64,000 bases of DNA from Dermanyssus gallinae (GCA_003439945.1 QVRM01002114.1:1-64000), one strand, 5' to 3'. Positions 19,601-30,267 are shown, numbered from the stretch's first letter. Translations and numbers: made by a program. Notes: generated by a model from the sequence alone, not told the origin.

Positions 19601-19961
19601 CGAGTGGTTATATTTCCTATACAAACAGTGTAAGAATACATGAAGCCGGTCTGCAGATTACATCCAACAGGAGCTTGAAGTGAGCTCGCTTTGTCTTCAC
19701 ACGGTCCGCCAGACACGGCCTCGGAACCACGTCTCCGCCGATCTCAGCGCGTTTGGGGAGACATTTAGATGATGCGATACGGACGTGAAGAGGTCACCGA
19801 CCGTTGGAACGACAACAGACTTGTCGTTCGGCCGTTTACTTCGACCTCTCCCTCATCTTCCTGCGTTTCCGCTTCAGCCTGCGCATACGCTTCTTTCTCC
19901 ACTTGGCCCTCATGACGCGACGAGACGCGAGGTCGACCACGACCAAGATCAAAAGGGGGGA
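19601..19961 (-). mobile_element. RPL41: Retrocopy of RPL41 (eL41) mRNA
   Basis: A 361-bp insertion bounded by a perfect 15-bp duplication. On the minus strand it begins with TCCCCCCTTTTG, a 5' TOP-like pyrimidine tract as found at the cap of ribosomal protein mRNAs. A 47-base leader leads to the eL41 reading frame, followed by about 235 bases of 3' sequence. No introns and no poly(A) tail are seen. Removing the insertion and one duplication rejoins the LINE's Cys-rich finger (QCNCGD ... HDLSC), which confirms the boundaries. The insertion is a processed copy made in trans by some LINE, full length at the 5' end. Confidence 0.9.
19836..19913 (-). CDS. RPL41: Ribosomal protein eL41 (RPL41), 25 codons, in a retrocopy
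   Basis: ATG at 19913, TAA at 19836-19838. The peptide begins MRAKWRKKRMRRLKRK and continues RRKMRERSK, matching at nearly every position the 25-residue eukaryotic large-subunit protein eL41, one of the most basic and shortest ribosomal proteins. It differs from the common animal sequence as I know it only by Glu at position 22. The frame is intact, so it could encode a normal peptide if transcribed. It sits inside a dead LINE with no visible promoter and within a clear processed-copy structure, so I regard it as a retropseudogene with an intact frame and not the parental gene. Confidence 0.88.
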   Translation of the reverse strand: MRAKWRKKRMRRLKRKRRKMRERSK

Positions 19962-19976
19962 TTAATCGCCGCAATT
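19962..19976 (+). repeat. 15-bp target-site duplication, right copy
   Basis: TTAATCGCCGCAATT, identical to 19586-19600. Confidence 0.92.
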
Positions 19977-22254
19977 ACATTGGTGGAGGATTACAAGAGC
20001 TGTCCCCAGGCGTAGCCCGCGCTAATCCGAACAGTGTCGTCATCTAGTAGAGTGCCTAAGTAAGCACTGGGGAGAGCCTTTAACCAGGCCCCGGCGTTTT
20101 TTGCAGAGACCGCCCGCAGCCTCGCCTTGTCAGTCGCAGTGGGGGCTTGCTCAAGGAGATGCGCAAATCTTTTCTCCTGTAGTGAAGTTGACCAGTATTT
20201 CTGGGAAAGAGTGTCAGCGGGTATGGCACCGCACAGAGAGGGTAATCTCTCGAATAAGCCTGCCAAAGTGTGATCGTTAACACTTTTACCCGTGTCGTCC
20301 AGTAACTGTTTGGACTTTTCCAATGCCTGGGACATCGTGGAGACGATGGCAGGCCCAGCCAACGCTACAGCGTCGGGCATTTCCAGTCCACCTAAGAATA
20401 TGGGAAGCAGAGCCTGCAACGGGTGTGAGGCGTACGTTCAGGAGCACCTTCAGTGTCTTCAAGGTCCACTCGTTGAAAGTTCGTAGGTTCTCGGTCAAGT
20501 CCAAATAATTGGCCCCTCTAAGCAAGTGAGTTATCCGGGCCGCCGAAAAGCACGATCTTAGTAGATATATTCCGCGATGAAGACGGCTGGCGGCTACTTC
20601 AAGCTTTTCTCTCCACGCGTCCAGAGCCCTAGGTAGCCCCTCTCGGCAGAGAGGAACCCCGAGAAGCTCAATGTCACTCTTCTGGATTACCTTGCAATTC
20701 GGATGAAGATGGCATAGCTCCGATATGTCCGGCGAGATCATATCCTCGGAGCCCGTGACGTAGACCTAGCATTTCCCCCCGGGGTTTATGGATAGACAGC
20801 TTATCCTCTCCAAGTCTCGGACTCTGTGAATATCACCGATTACCGTTGCTAGGTCACCCCCAAGCACACCGTCGTCAAGGTACCAGGCATTGAGAGGACA
20901 CTGTAAGGAGTCGATCAAGTCTTTTACGCACAAGCAAAACAAGGGCGGACCTAGAGGGTCTCCTTGTTGCAGGCCGCACTGCGAAGATATAGTGGCGTGT
21001 GGCAAGACCAAGTGCGACGGTTGCGCGTTCGCCGCATGTACCTGGTGAAACAATTGCGGGGCGTAGGATTTCACCGCGTTTAGCAGGTGATCTCTTCTGA
21101 CACTATTAAAGGCATTCCCAAAATATAGTTTAACCAGAACGGTCGGGCCACTGCGGGAGTTTATAAATGCGCGGGAGGTGTGATTTCCGATCTCCGTACC
21201 GCCAGTAGTTGCAAAACCCAACTGATGAGGACCAATTGCCGATAACATTTCAATTTTGTTGGCAGCGCACCATATTTTTGACGCCAATCTACGGACTGTA
21301 GACGAGCATGCTATCGGGCGGAGAGAGCCGTCTTTATTCTTGAGAGCAAATAGTCGTGCTCCAAATATAATAAGTTGAAAGGTTGCAGGGATAGACCCCT
21401 ACCGAAGAATGTCTACAACTTTTGCCAGTGCATCTGCTAGTCTGTCGGCGACACATCCTAAGACCACGGACAGTAGGTCCTGAAAAAGTCGAGACCTAAG
21501 AAAGTCAAAACCAGCTGCAGAGCTCCTAGGGAAGGACCTCACGGCCAGGCGCACGTCGTCGCTAGTGGTAGTGGATGGCAGCATAGTCGGGGGACGAGAT
21601 GATAAGCAAAGGTCCGAGGGGGCTTGTGTATGTTTGCCTCGAAGAGATTCAAGGCTTTCGGACTGAGATATAAATGTGTCCGTAGAGCCTATAAGCCTGG
21701 CGTCGCCAGAGACGTCCCCTTCGGAGAGCTTGACTATGGCGCGTCTGCAGATCTCATTCGCAGGGTCCCTCCTGGTAGTAGCCCTAGTTTCATGGTATAC
21801 GATGTTCTCAATCCGTTACCCCTGCGAAAAGTCGCGAAGGTTCTTTTTGATAATCACTGTGAGAGAACGGGTGTCGTTTCGGACTTGCGGAAGGCGCAGC
21901 ACCACCGGCGCAAAAGAAAACAGTGAGTGCCAGGCCTCGATGTCGTTGTTTGAGGCGATCTTTAATAAAACTTTCGTAAGCTCGTCTGCGACGGATACCC
22001 TAACAGACTTGGGCAACAACCGGACTAGTCTTGCATGTCGCATGGTAATCTGAATGTGTCCGACCAGTTCCTCCGAGTGGTCGGCGGTACTACTATGCTC
22101 CCGACGCCGGGGTGCTTGGTGGACATGTGCCTAGAAAGTCCTCTTCTTGTATATCTGTTATTGCACACGGGGCAGGCGACCCTGTTAAGATACTCTTCAG
22201 CGTCACCCGGAACGTTTTGTGGCATCGCTAGGTTGCCAGTGGAGCTGTGGTCTT

Positions 22255-23792
22255 ACATTATAGAGAACAGTTCTTAAGCTTATCGACTACCGGCAGCAAA
22301 GCTAATAACGGCTTTAGTGTTTTGGCAATCGTCGTGAGTGTGTCTGCCAGGTCAGACAAGGTGGTTCCGATACTGCCTGGTGGCGTCGCCTTCTTAACTT
22401 GGTGCTTCCGAACCCTCCGTGTCAAAGTTCGCGATCGGGTGACCGAGCCTATTTTACTGGTAGGCTTCCGCCGAGGAAGGCGCCTGGGTCTGGGCAAAAG
22501 AACGTGTGGAGCGCTTCCATCCTGAGTCGATGAGAGTCCCCGCAAGATTGCAGCGTACGACGGTTTGTCATCCGTGACGTCCCGTGCGGAGTCTCCCACA
22601 GGCACCGGGCACTGCGCTTCTTCTGTAATAACTGCTGAGGGATTAACCGTTTGTACCTGCCGGAGAGTTCTAGCTTCCATGACAATTCGGTTTTTCTCAC
22701 GAAGGTAGGCGAAACGTGGGCAGGAGGGGAAACCAGCCGCGTGAGATTCGTTGCAGTTGACACACCTCGAGGGATTAGGACATTCCGCAGCCAAATGGTC
22801 TGACTTGCCACACTTTTTGCAAGCCCTTCGCAGAGTGCATCTGTCAGCAAAATGACCTGCTCTTTGACAATTGAAACACAGCTTTGGCTGGTCTGGTTCA
22901 AGTATCACCGGATAGGACCTTGAAACCTAAAAACACTGAAGCTGGTGGTTGGCGGTCAAATGTTAGGATCACCTTATTGAGCGGTGTTTTACCCGCCTGC
23001 GTTGAGTGGTGGAGACGTCGTACGGCGATAACCCCAGCACTACTTAGCTCATCCCGTATCTCGTTGTCGGTAAAAGCCACGTTTACGCCGTGGATTCGTG
23101 CTCTGAAACTCGTTAAAGCGGGGCAGGTAGCCGATACGGAAACTTCACCAAGAACTGTCAGTTGCGACAGACTTTTAGCGGCTTCCACACTGCTGACCCA
23201 CACGAGAATTTCGCCGTTTCCTCTTGATATCCTGCTGCCAGGTCAGATGGCGTATATATCTTTAAAGAGACGCAGCATCGAGCCCTCCGCAAACTCACTG
23301 GGTTTTGAACCGTCTGGGCAGCTCTTGCGAATAATAACCTTGAAGGTGTTGAGAGATCCCGATGAGATGTCGCTCTTAAGTTTCTCTAATTGACGCTGCT
23401 CGCGAGAAATTGCACTCTTCACTCTTGCGTGAGATCACCACGGAGAAGCCATCTTCAGGTTGATTCTTCTTTTGTTCGTCGCTCCCGGCCTCGGTGAGCG
23501 AACACTTTCTCCGTTTGATGCCAGAGGCAGTATTGCTTCTAGGGGAAGCGTCTGGCGCGGCTGCCAGCCCGATGACACTCGAAGGCAATTCAGCACCACC
23601 TTCCGACGCATCTATGGTCGCGTTAGAGCTTGAGTCATCTACATGTCCAGCGGAAGTTTGCTGGCTACAAGACACCGTGTTACCGACGACACCCGAATTG
23701 CATCGCAGCCTAGATATATCTAGACTATACGGGGGTTTCCTCCGAATGGCCCCACCCGACATCGCAGCACGACTGCGGGTGACAAAAACCAA
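22255..23792 (-). pseudogene. Gag-like ORF1 of RLE-LINE copy 3 (three CCHC zinc knuckles)
   Basis: A LINE ORF1-type nucleic-acid-binding protein of about 510 codons. Its N-terminal 140 residues are Ser/Ala-rich and low complexity. A middle domain (FKVIIRKS; RARIHGVNVAFTDNEIRDEL; LNKVILTF; SYPVILEPDQPKLC) has the pattern of arthropod LINE gag proteins. Then come three knuckles: CFNCQRAGHFADRC, CKKCGKSDHLAAEC and CVNCNESHAAGFPSC (22880-22720). A basic C-terminus ends LPVVDKLKNCSL, stop 22255-22257. Damage: frameshifts near 23390 and 22905 and an in-frame TGA near 23246. Such proteins coat the element's RNA. They normally accompany APE-type ORF2s, so its position directly before an RLE-type ORF2 is notable. 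Confidence 0.82.
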
Positions 23793-23830
23793 AAAAGGAA
23801 AATATGATTAAAAAACAAAAAAAAAAGAAA

Positions 23831-25510
23831 CGCCCCGACTTAACAATCGAACTCGGTTCCGTTGAGTGGTAATCAAAGGCACTGCCAACAGGCCAACTCC
23901 TGTCCCGTAGCACCTAAAACGGTCAGCTGGTGGCCCAGAGAAATCCGATTCGAAGTCGACCACTTAGTACACGCACAATTGTTGATGCAATTATCACTGC
24001 AAATATCAAAGTCAAACCTCAGAAAATGTTGTTTTATACATATAATGGCTTTGTGACAGTATCGCTATTTTAGACGGTGTCAATTATAAATGATTTATTA
24101 TTACAAAGATTACTCTATACGATTACGATATAATGCTTACTCGAGCTGTCCTATAGACGGGGTCCATGTTTCTCACGTTTTATCATTCGGGGAATAGTTA
24201 AGAGATTCACTAAAGGGTGCCAGCGGTAATGCTAAGCTAACTTATTAGACGCAACGTCTCAACTAATGCAACATGTATTTTGATTTAGACTTGCATGCCT
24301 CCAAGGGCCCAGTGAATGCCGTTTCGATGAACATTCATTCGTCTGGCGGAGGACTGTGGGACTGCCATGTTACCAGAGCCGTAAGGAGTTCACATAGCAT
24401 CATCACACAGCTTACCGCGTTACAGTATTACCGCTTATAATGCTATGCTAACCTACTAGAGACAACGTTTCTTCCTAATATGTTTTAACAGATGGTGCGA
24501 GCTGGTGGTTGCGCAGAATATAAGCTACAAACTTAACATGAGGATACTACAAAGGCGGCTTATCAACCTAAAGCTGATGAGCCGCGACTTTCCCGTAGTG
24601 AAGGTTATGGGGTGTAACGCTAATATAATTAAAATTTGGTTGTACAAATACGGCAATGACGTATGTGTGAGTGACATTTTAGTGTGTATTAGTGAACGAC
24701 TACTGAGTTAAGCACTCATTTCATGAGTGTAAAGATAGAAAAAACAAAAATGACATGCCCTATATTTTCCTGTTTGGGAGAGTGGGGGGTCAGTCAGTAC
24801 TGCTCAAGTGCAATGGTAAGTTTTTCTCCTGGGAATTTACTTTCTTGACCAAGGAGGGCCCGGTATTATCAATAATATGTTCTATAACGGGTACTTATGC
24901 AAACGTCTGTACGTGAAGAAATACACGGGACATGAACTTGTAGTGTGCAGTGAGATATACCAGTACAAACTTCAAGCTGCTGTGTTATGTGACCTTAGTG
25001 AGCAAAGTGTTTCGCTCATCTCTAGGGAGAATATTGCCACTAAAGTCTGATCTATTCAGTTATTTATTTATTATAAATTAGTTCCTATTTACTGCTTAGT
25101 TAATATTCTTATCTAAAAACACTGCTGCTACATTTCTCTTAAACCCGCGATCTCTGTGGCTGCTTCACCATTTATTATAGGAGAGTTCCGTCGGAGTGTG
25201 TACGCAATAAAACGCGTAACCAAACCTTGACTTACAGCGCCTAGATATCAAGATTCTACAAAAATAATTATGAGTAATGTATATTTTTTGTTACTTGTGC
25301 AACTAATTCATAGCCCAAGGTGGCCGTGCACATCATCCGTCTATCCCATTTGCTTATATCTTTCTCGGTCAGTTCTGATGTGAGCAGTTCGGCCGCCCAG
25401 TTTTGTCCTTCCTTACCTGCAGCTTTGCTTTAAAACAACTTACATACGATACCTTTGTCTGTGTTTTCCTTGCCTTGAAGCTAGAATTAATTTTTGTAAG
25501 TAAGTTGTTC
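23831..25510. other. No recognisable gene; weak open frames
   Basis: Two short plus-strand frames, 24505-24711 (68 codons) and 24877-25050 (57 codons, MFYNGYLCKRLYVKKYTG...), look faintly protein-like but match nothing I know. They could be decayed mobile-element sequence. A diverged repeat, TAATGCTAAGCTAACTTATT at about 24230 and AATGCTATGCTAACCTACTA at about 24438, suggests an old duplication. Confidence 0.3.
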
Positions 25511-25563
25511 TTCAAGGCAATATCTTCAACAAAGCTTTGCTTTGTTGAAGATATTGCTTTGAA
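25511..25563. repeat. 53-bp palindrome: 25-bp arms, 3-base loop
   Basis: Left arm TTCAAGGCAATATCTTCAAC plus AAAGC (25511-25535), loop TTT, right arm 25539-25563 complementary at 24 of 25 positions. The tight loop makes it a cruciform-type structure and not a microRNA-like hairpin. It explains the mirrored open frames on both strands here. Confidence 0.92.
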
Positions 25564-25907
25564 GCTGGAGACTCCGAACTTTCTGAATTTTTGTCCAGTC
25601 TTTTCCGCCGTTTCTCCGCATATTGTTAGCATTTTTTGCATTTGGTAAAAACCTTTCGCTAAAATCACCGGTCGGAGAGATACTACTTCACACCCCTAGC
25701 GTATATTAGTTTAAAACCCGGATTCGATTACATACCGGTCGTGTCACCTCCTCAGTACGCAGTAAAAACATTGACACCGAGCAAGGGCATCCTTGTCAAA
25801 GTCCTTTCTCTAGTCTGTAGAACCCAGATGTCTTCGATCAGATTCTTGCGAAGATGTAGCTCCTGTCATATATTTCTTTTAATATACTGACCCATTCCGG
25901 TCCTAAT

Positions 25908-26860
25908 TCACATTCTACCATCTTGTTCCATGTTTTTATCGACCGTATTGTAGGCTCGTCGAGTATCTAGAAATATTGCAACTAAGTTATCTTTCCTAGA
26001 TCTGGCCCAATAGATACTTTCCGTTAGTACGAAAAAAAGATTCCCTATGATCTTGTCTGTTCTAAAATCACTCTGCCATTGTCCTATTAGTTTCATCTCT
26101 TCCAGCTAGCTTTGTAGCCGGTCCCTAAGGATGGCAACAAATACCTGTATAGAGCGCTTGTTTTCCTGATTGGTCTGCGCTAGGACAATTTCGTTTTTTT
26201 GCTCCTGGCTTTGCTATGAAGGCGACTCTCCTTGTTAACCATTCTTGAGGGATCTCTTCTCCAGAAAAAAATCTTGTTAAATTCACCCGCCAGGTATGCA
26301 TACATTAGCCAATATTATTAATCAATTTTAGCAATACTTCATCCTTTCCACATGCAGTTTTGTCGTCTTTTGATCGAATAACCTTCGATCTCTTCTCTAG
26401 TTTTTCGCCAGCCAATATCCGCTCTTCTTACATGTGTTTGTTGATTTTGTAGTTTATATGTTTCGGCGTCAAGCATAGTATTTAGTGCCTCATTTATCTC
26501 TTGTTGTGCGTATTCTGTTTCCTCTTATCTTTCGTTATCTCCAGCTATTTCATTCTGCTGTTTATGTATTCCCAGAAATCTTTAAGGTGGTCTAGTCTTA
26601 TGGCGTTGGCTATATCCTCGCTTAGTTTCATTTTTACTTTCATGTATTTCCTTATAAGCTTATCTGCTTGCTCCATGTCGATTTGGTGTACCGTCTTTTT
26701 GTGTTGCCAGAATTCTACATTCTAATACCTTTTTCATACGGTAGTCTTATCCCAGTTTCCTTCCACTGCTTTAGCCATTTTGCAAATGCTCTCTTGTCTA
26801 TTATTTTTGTAGTTTTGAATATACATACTCGATGCGACGAGAAGAGTTAGTAAGCCCTAT
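25908..26860 (-). mobile_element. LINE-D fragment (reverse transcriptase region)
   Basis: The minus strand reads, with many breaks: an upstream linker (VHQIDMEQADKLIRKYM, LSEDIANAIRLDHLKDFW, about 26710-26570), then EIPQEWLTRRVAFIAKPG (about 26250-26200) and, at 26096-25908, SDFRTDKI..NLFFVLTESI and NLVAIFLDTRRAYNTVDK, an RT motif A. It is cut off just after motif A. This is a different LINE family from the RLE-LINEs and LINE-B. It is heavily decayed. Confidence 0.75.
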
Positions 26861-27581
26861 CTTGACAATCAAGCCCTTACCAGTTATCATAAGGAATATA
26901 AGATACCTTGAAAGCGCCTGTATTGCAAATAAAGGGCGTTTATGAGAGTTGAAGGACTAGCTCAGAATTAATGTTAACATGCATTATGTAATTCATTAGG
27001 GTATATGCAGTATTGACGGTAGATTATTTCATTGGATTTGTTTGGCCCCGCGCCAAGCAACATATTTAACAAAATACTTTTTGCACACCTGCAAGCAGTC
27101 ATAGATGTTATTTTCCATGTAGGGTTTCCATATGGGAAAACAGTACATAAACTTGCAATCATTATCGTCGAATGTTTGCGTCCGAGGAGTTTATAGCAAG
27201 GGATTCTAAAATGCAGTTAGCTAAAAACAAGCAAATTTTGGCAACGTGCGTTATACTGGGCACCAAAATTGAGACCTGTGAGGCTGTGATCTGAAGGTCG
27301 GACTACTCACGTCGCATACGGTAGTGACGGAAAGAAGCGAATCAGCGTCAAGTATATATTCAAAATCTCGGTTGCTATGCTTTACAACAACACATTTTGT
27401 TTATGTACTGTAGGCGTGGTAGCCGGTAACTCTTGTTTGGTTGTAGTCACGATTCTATTAGGACCAACTACTTTGTGTTTATGAAAATGCAATTTGTCAG
27501 ACAGTTGGCACACAGGACTAGAAGCCTTTTGTTGTGGTAGGACAACGAAGGGCTTGTATTTTATTCGCTAGCATAGATAAA
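26861..27581. other. Spacer and probable promoter region of the kinase gene
   Basis: No repeat or gene recognised. The kinase start codon at 27582 is preceded by a stop in frame at 27575-27577 (TAG in GCATAGATAAA), which limits N-terminal extension in this exon. No promoter element is clear. Confidence 0.4.
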
Positions 27582-29905
27582 ATGCCAGCGCCAGCTTCTG
27601 TGTCGGTTGCCCCTAAAGGTCCTACCCCTGGTTTACTCGATGCTCTGCGTGTGGATTTTCTAGCTCGTTGGGACCAGCCTACACTGGCGCAACCGATAAC
27701 TGTTGCACATTTTGACCTCATTCGGGTGCTGGGCAAGGGAAGCTACGGCAAGGTTTACTACGCAAAGCATAAAGCCTCCGGCGTTGAGGTCGCTCTTAAG
27801 GTACAAAGCAAGCGTAACGTCATTAAGAAGGACACTGTAGCAAACGTTCTTGCCGAAAAACATATCCAGGCATGCATGATCCGGTTTGATTTTGTCGTGC
27901 ATCTGCTCTATCATTTTAAGGATTCCGCAAATCTTTACCTGGCATTGGAATTTCTTCACGGAGGCGATTTTTTTCACCTGCTCAAGATTCGGGACAAGAT
28001 CGACGAACACGATGCAATCTTCTATGCATCTAACGTTATGCTGGCCGTTGAATTTCTCCATAGTGTGGATATTCTGTATCGGGATTTAAAGCCGGAGAAC
28101 ATCCTTATTGACTCAAATGGATATCTCAAGGTATCAGACTTCGGTTTTGCTAAAAAGTGCTCTGGAAAAACATACAGTTTGTGCGGGACGCCGGAATATC
28201 TAGCACCGGAAATTGTCTCAATGCGACCATACGGCAAATCAGTAGACATTTGGGCTTTCGGGGTTCTGATTTATGAAATGCTGAGCGGTAAAACTCCTTT
28301 TGCAGCTATCGAATACAGAGATATTTGTAACAAGATCTGCAAAGAGAAAGTCAAGTTTGGAGATCTGACGCTCTCTGAAGCATGCAAGGACCTCGTCACA
28401 AAGCTCTTAGCAAAGAAACCGAGTAAGCGACTAGGTGTTTCAGGTCGCGGAACGTCAGGTAATGATGCATTTGTCAAAGTTTCCTTTTTTTTCCAATTGA
28501 AAACAATTTCCGTTTTTGTGCATCTACAGCTACGTGTGTAGTAACATTCTAATAATAGCTACGCACAGTAAAGTTGTGCTAATAATGATTCAATACACTT
28601 TTATTAAGCTGAGTTGAAGATAATTATTGTACTCATTTGGACACGTGCTTACACGAAGGCGCCTTATAGGAACTCATAGAAACACTAATATAAACATAAA
28701 GAGCCGCGACGTAAAGTGATCAATGAGCCATAAAATCAACTTAACTAGCATCTCTCTAGAATTGATAGGAGGAGAGAGTGCTGATACTTGTGCTAAAACA
28801 AGAAATGTAACTCTTAAGGTAGTTAAATGCCTTTTCTACTAGAAAAATGTAGTAAACATTGCTGGCCACGAGTAGCTTGGAAAAAGTCTAAATTGTTAAG
28901 GACGATGGAAATCACTCAGGAAATGCAGAATGCGGTTTTCAGAGAAAAGCTCAGAAATGTATGTTAACGTGGAGAGTAGGTACGACGAGTCTATTCGATT
29001 CACTATGGATTTTCTCGATTGAGTCTGCTTAAGAAATAAGTAACGAAGGAAACCGCAGACACCAAAAGACATTATCTGTGAGAGTGTTATGACGGCAAAA
29101 CCGAAGCCTTGGCGTACAATTTATTGGAAATCCTGAAGGGGATACACGTATCTATAGCAATGTTGCTAATGGTTTCTCATTGGCTACAAACTGGAACAAA
29201 AGTGCTATTCCCAGGTACTGAATGCTTTAGAAGTAAATAAACCGCTGCGTAAGTTTTATGGATACTTAAAAGCTTCGGCGATGGACTTTATTGCTTTCCA
29301 TAGTCGGCCAAATCTCTTAAACAACAAGGTCTCACATTTGTATTCACATTTTGTTTTCCGAGACGGTGCACGTTTGAGTCATTCACGCTCTCATACATAC
29401 ATGTTCCAAATTGCGCTTACTTTCCAAATTTGATCTGTTCTTTTATACAATTCCAACTGCTAAGTACTTCAAGCTTTATAGAGACAAGTTATAATGTAGG
29501 GATTTTAAGATATGAGGAAGATTATGAAATTATGGCATATGCGTTGCGCGCACAGGTCGTTTAGTTTCGATTCTAAATGCAATACATCTAAGTCTTAAAT
29601 GTCGAGCATCGATGGTGAAAGCGTAGTTTACAACCGTTTGCAATCGATGATGTTTGATGGCGCCAAACCAACAGCAATATGACCCAAATGGCGTTTCGTT
29701 TCAATATCGTTACTTTGCAGGTATCCGCGAGCATTCCTGGTTTTCCGCAGTCCAGTGGGAGGCGTTACTTCAGAAAAAAGTTACCGCACCACGTACTGCT
29801 CCAATACCCGACGAGGTGCAGCCCGATCAGCAGGCGATTATTAACTTGCCTGGTGCAGGTGATGACGGAGAAGACCTATATGCAGTAGAGTTCGCCGATT
29901 TCTAG
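27582..29905 (+). CDS. PKA-catalytic-type (AGC) serine/threonine kinase, two exons
   Basis: Exon 1 is 27582-28458 and exon 2 is 29721-29905. The donor is CAG|GTAATG, the acceptor TACTTTGCAG, and the phase-1 junction reads RGTSG-IREHSW. The spliced protein has 353 residues, close to the 351 of PKA catalytic subunits. Motifs: glycine loop GKGSYGKV, VAIK-type lysine in VALKV, AEKHI with the helix-C glutamate, YRDLKPEN catalytic loop, DFGFA, CGTPEYLAPE, and EFADF at the extreme C-terminus, an FxxF hydrophobic motif like PKA's. All catalytic residues are present. The activation-loop phosphosite is Ser in KTYSLCGT where PKA has Thr (RTWTLCGT), and residues around the substrate and regulatory-subunit surface differ. 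It is probably a divergent PKA-C paralogue phosphorylating basic Ser/Thr sites. Start chosen as the first ATG after the in-frame stop. Confidence 0.9.
28459..29720 (+). other. Intron of the PKA-type kinase gene
   Basis: A 1,262-base GT..AG intron, AT-rich, with no repeat or gene recognised. Reading through the donor would add about 27 unrelated residues before a stop at 28539. Confidence 0.85.
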
Positions 29906-30267
29906 TTGGGTCAATCGTCATTTTTTACAGCCAGACAATCCTCCGTACAGTTTATATACACAATGCTGCTTGACGTGGTCTGACTTAACAACTAATTAAG
30001 TGTACCGATTTGCTGTATCTCTTCATCGGTCAATTTGTGACGGCCTTCAGCGTACACTGAGGCCAACAAGTAGGCCTGCAACAATGCTCTGAAATGGTTT
30101 TTTGAATATGTATGTGTGTGTGTGGACTATACGTATGTGTTTTTATGTCATGCAAGTATATGAATATACAGCGCGTGAAGTGGTGAAAGAAACATCGAGC
30201 GTAAGATGGTTTTGTCAATGTACGCTAATTAGGTTGGCAAATTGTACCTATATTTAATATTTGGGAG

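Larger units (their letters stand above)
19050..22225 (-). pseudogene. RLE-LINE copy 3 ORF2 (zinc finger, RT, endonuclease), frameshifted
   Basis: Starts MPQNVPGDAEEYLNRV and runs into a C2H2 finger, CPVCNNRYTRRGLSRHMSTK. Then RLLPKSVRVSVADELTKVLL (about 22040-21816), the block SSAAGFDFLRSRLFQDLL (21584 on), and the RT at 21287-20766: ALIRPIACS-type entry, VLVKLYFGNAFNSVRRDHLL (motif A with KLYF where copies 1 and 2 have KLDF, so a catalytic Asp is lost), CGLQQGDPLGPPLF (B) and NAWYLDDGVLGG (C). Thumb and linker segments follow at 20741-19991. The CCHC finger is split by the RPL41 retrocopy. The endonuclease KRPDRLTLTSFEWGRIPVCD and tail GGPGPKTHKLIQRVGKAL are at 19598-19133. At least six frame breaks make it dead. 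Confidence 0.86.
19000..23830 (-). mobile_element. RLE-LINE copy 3, with a gag-like ORF1 upstream of ORF2
   Basis: A minus-strand element of about 4.8 kb (360 bases of this are an inserted retrocopy). Reading 5' to 3': ORF1 at 23792-22255, 38 bases of spacer, and ORF2 from ATG 22225 to about 19050. The order C2H2 finger - RT - CCHC - PD..D matches copy 2. The gag-like ORF1 is not seen upstream of copies 1, 2 or 4. End points are approximate: the 5' edge lies near an A/T-rich run (23810-23830) and the 3' edge just right of the TA block. Confidence 0.8.

Noticed and set aside
25369..25668. Frames of 99 and 81 codons on opposite strands
   Set aside because: The shared peptide (SFKAISSTK / FKAISSTKLC) is a by-product of the 53-bp palindrome; no domain is seen.
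27534..27581. Upstream extension of the kinase frame to 27534
   Set aside because: It would need a non-ATG (GTG) start. The ATG at 27582 gives the expected length. The TAG at 27575-27577 interrupts the frame in my reading, so extension is unlikely.
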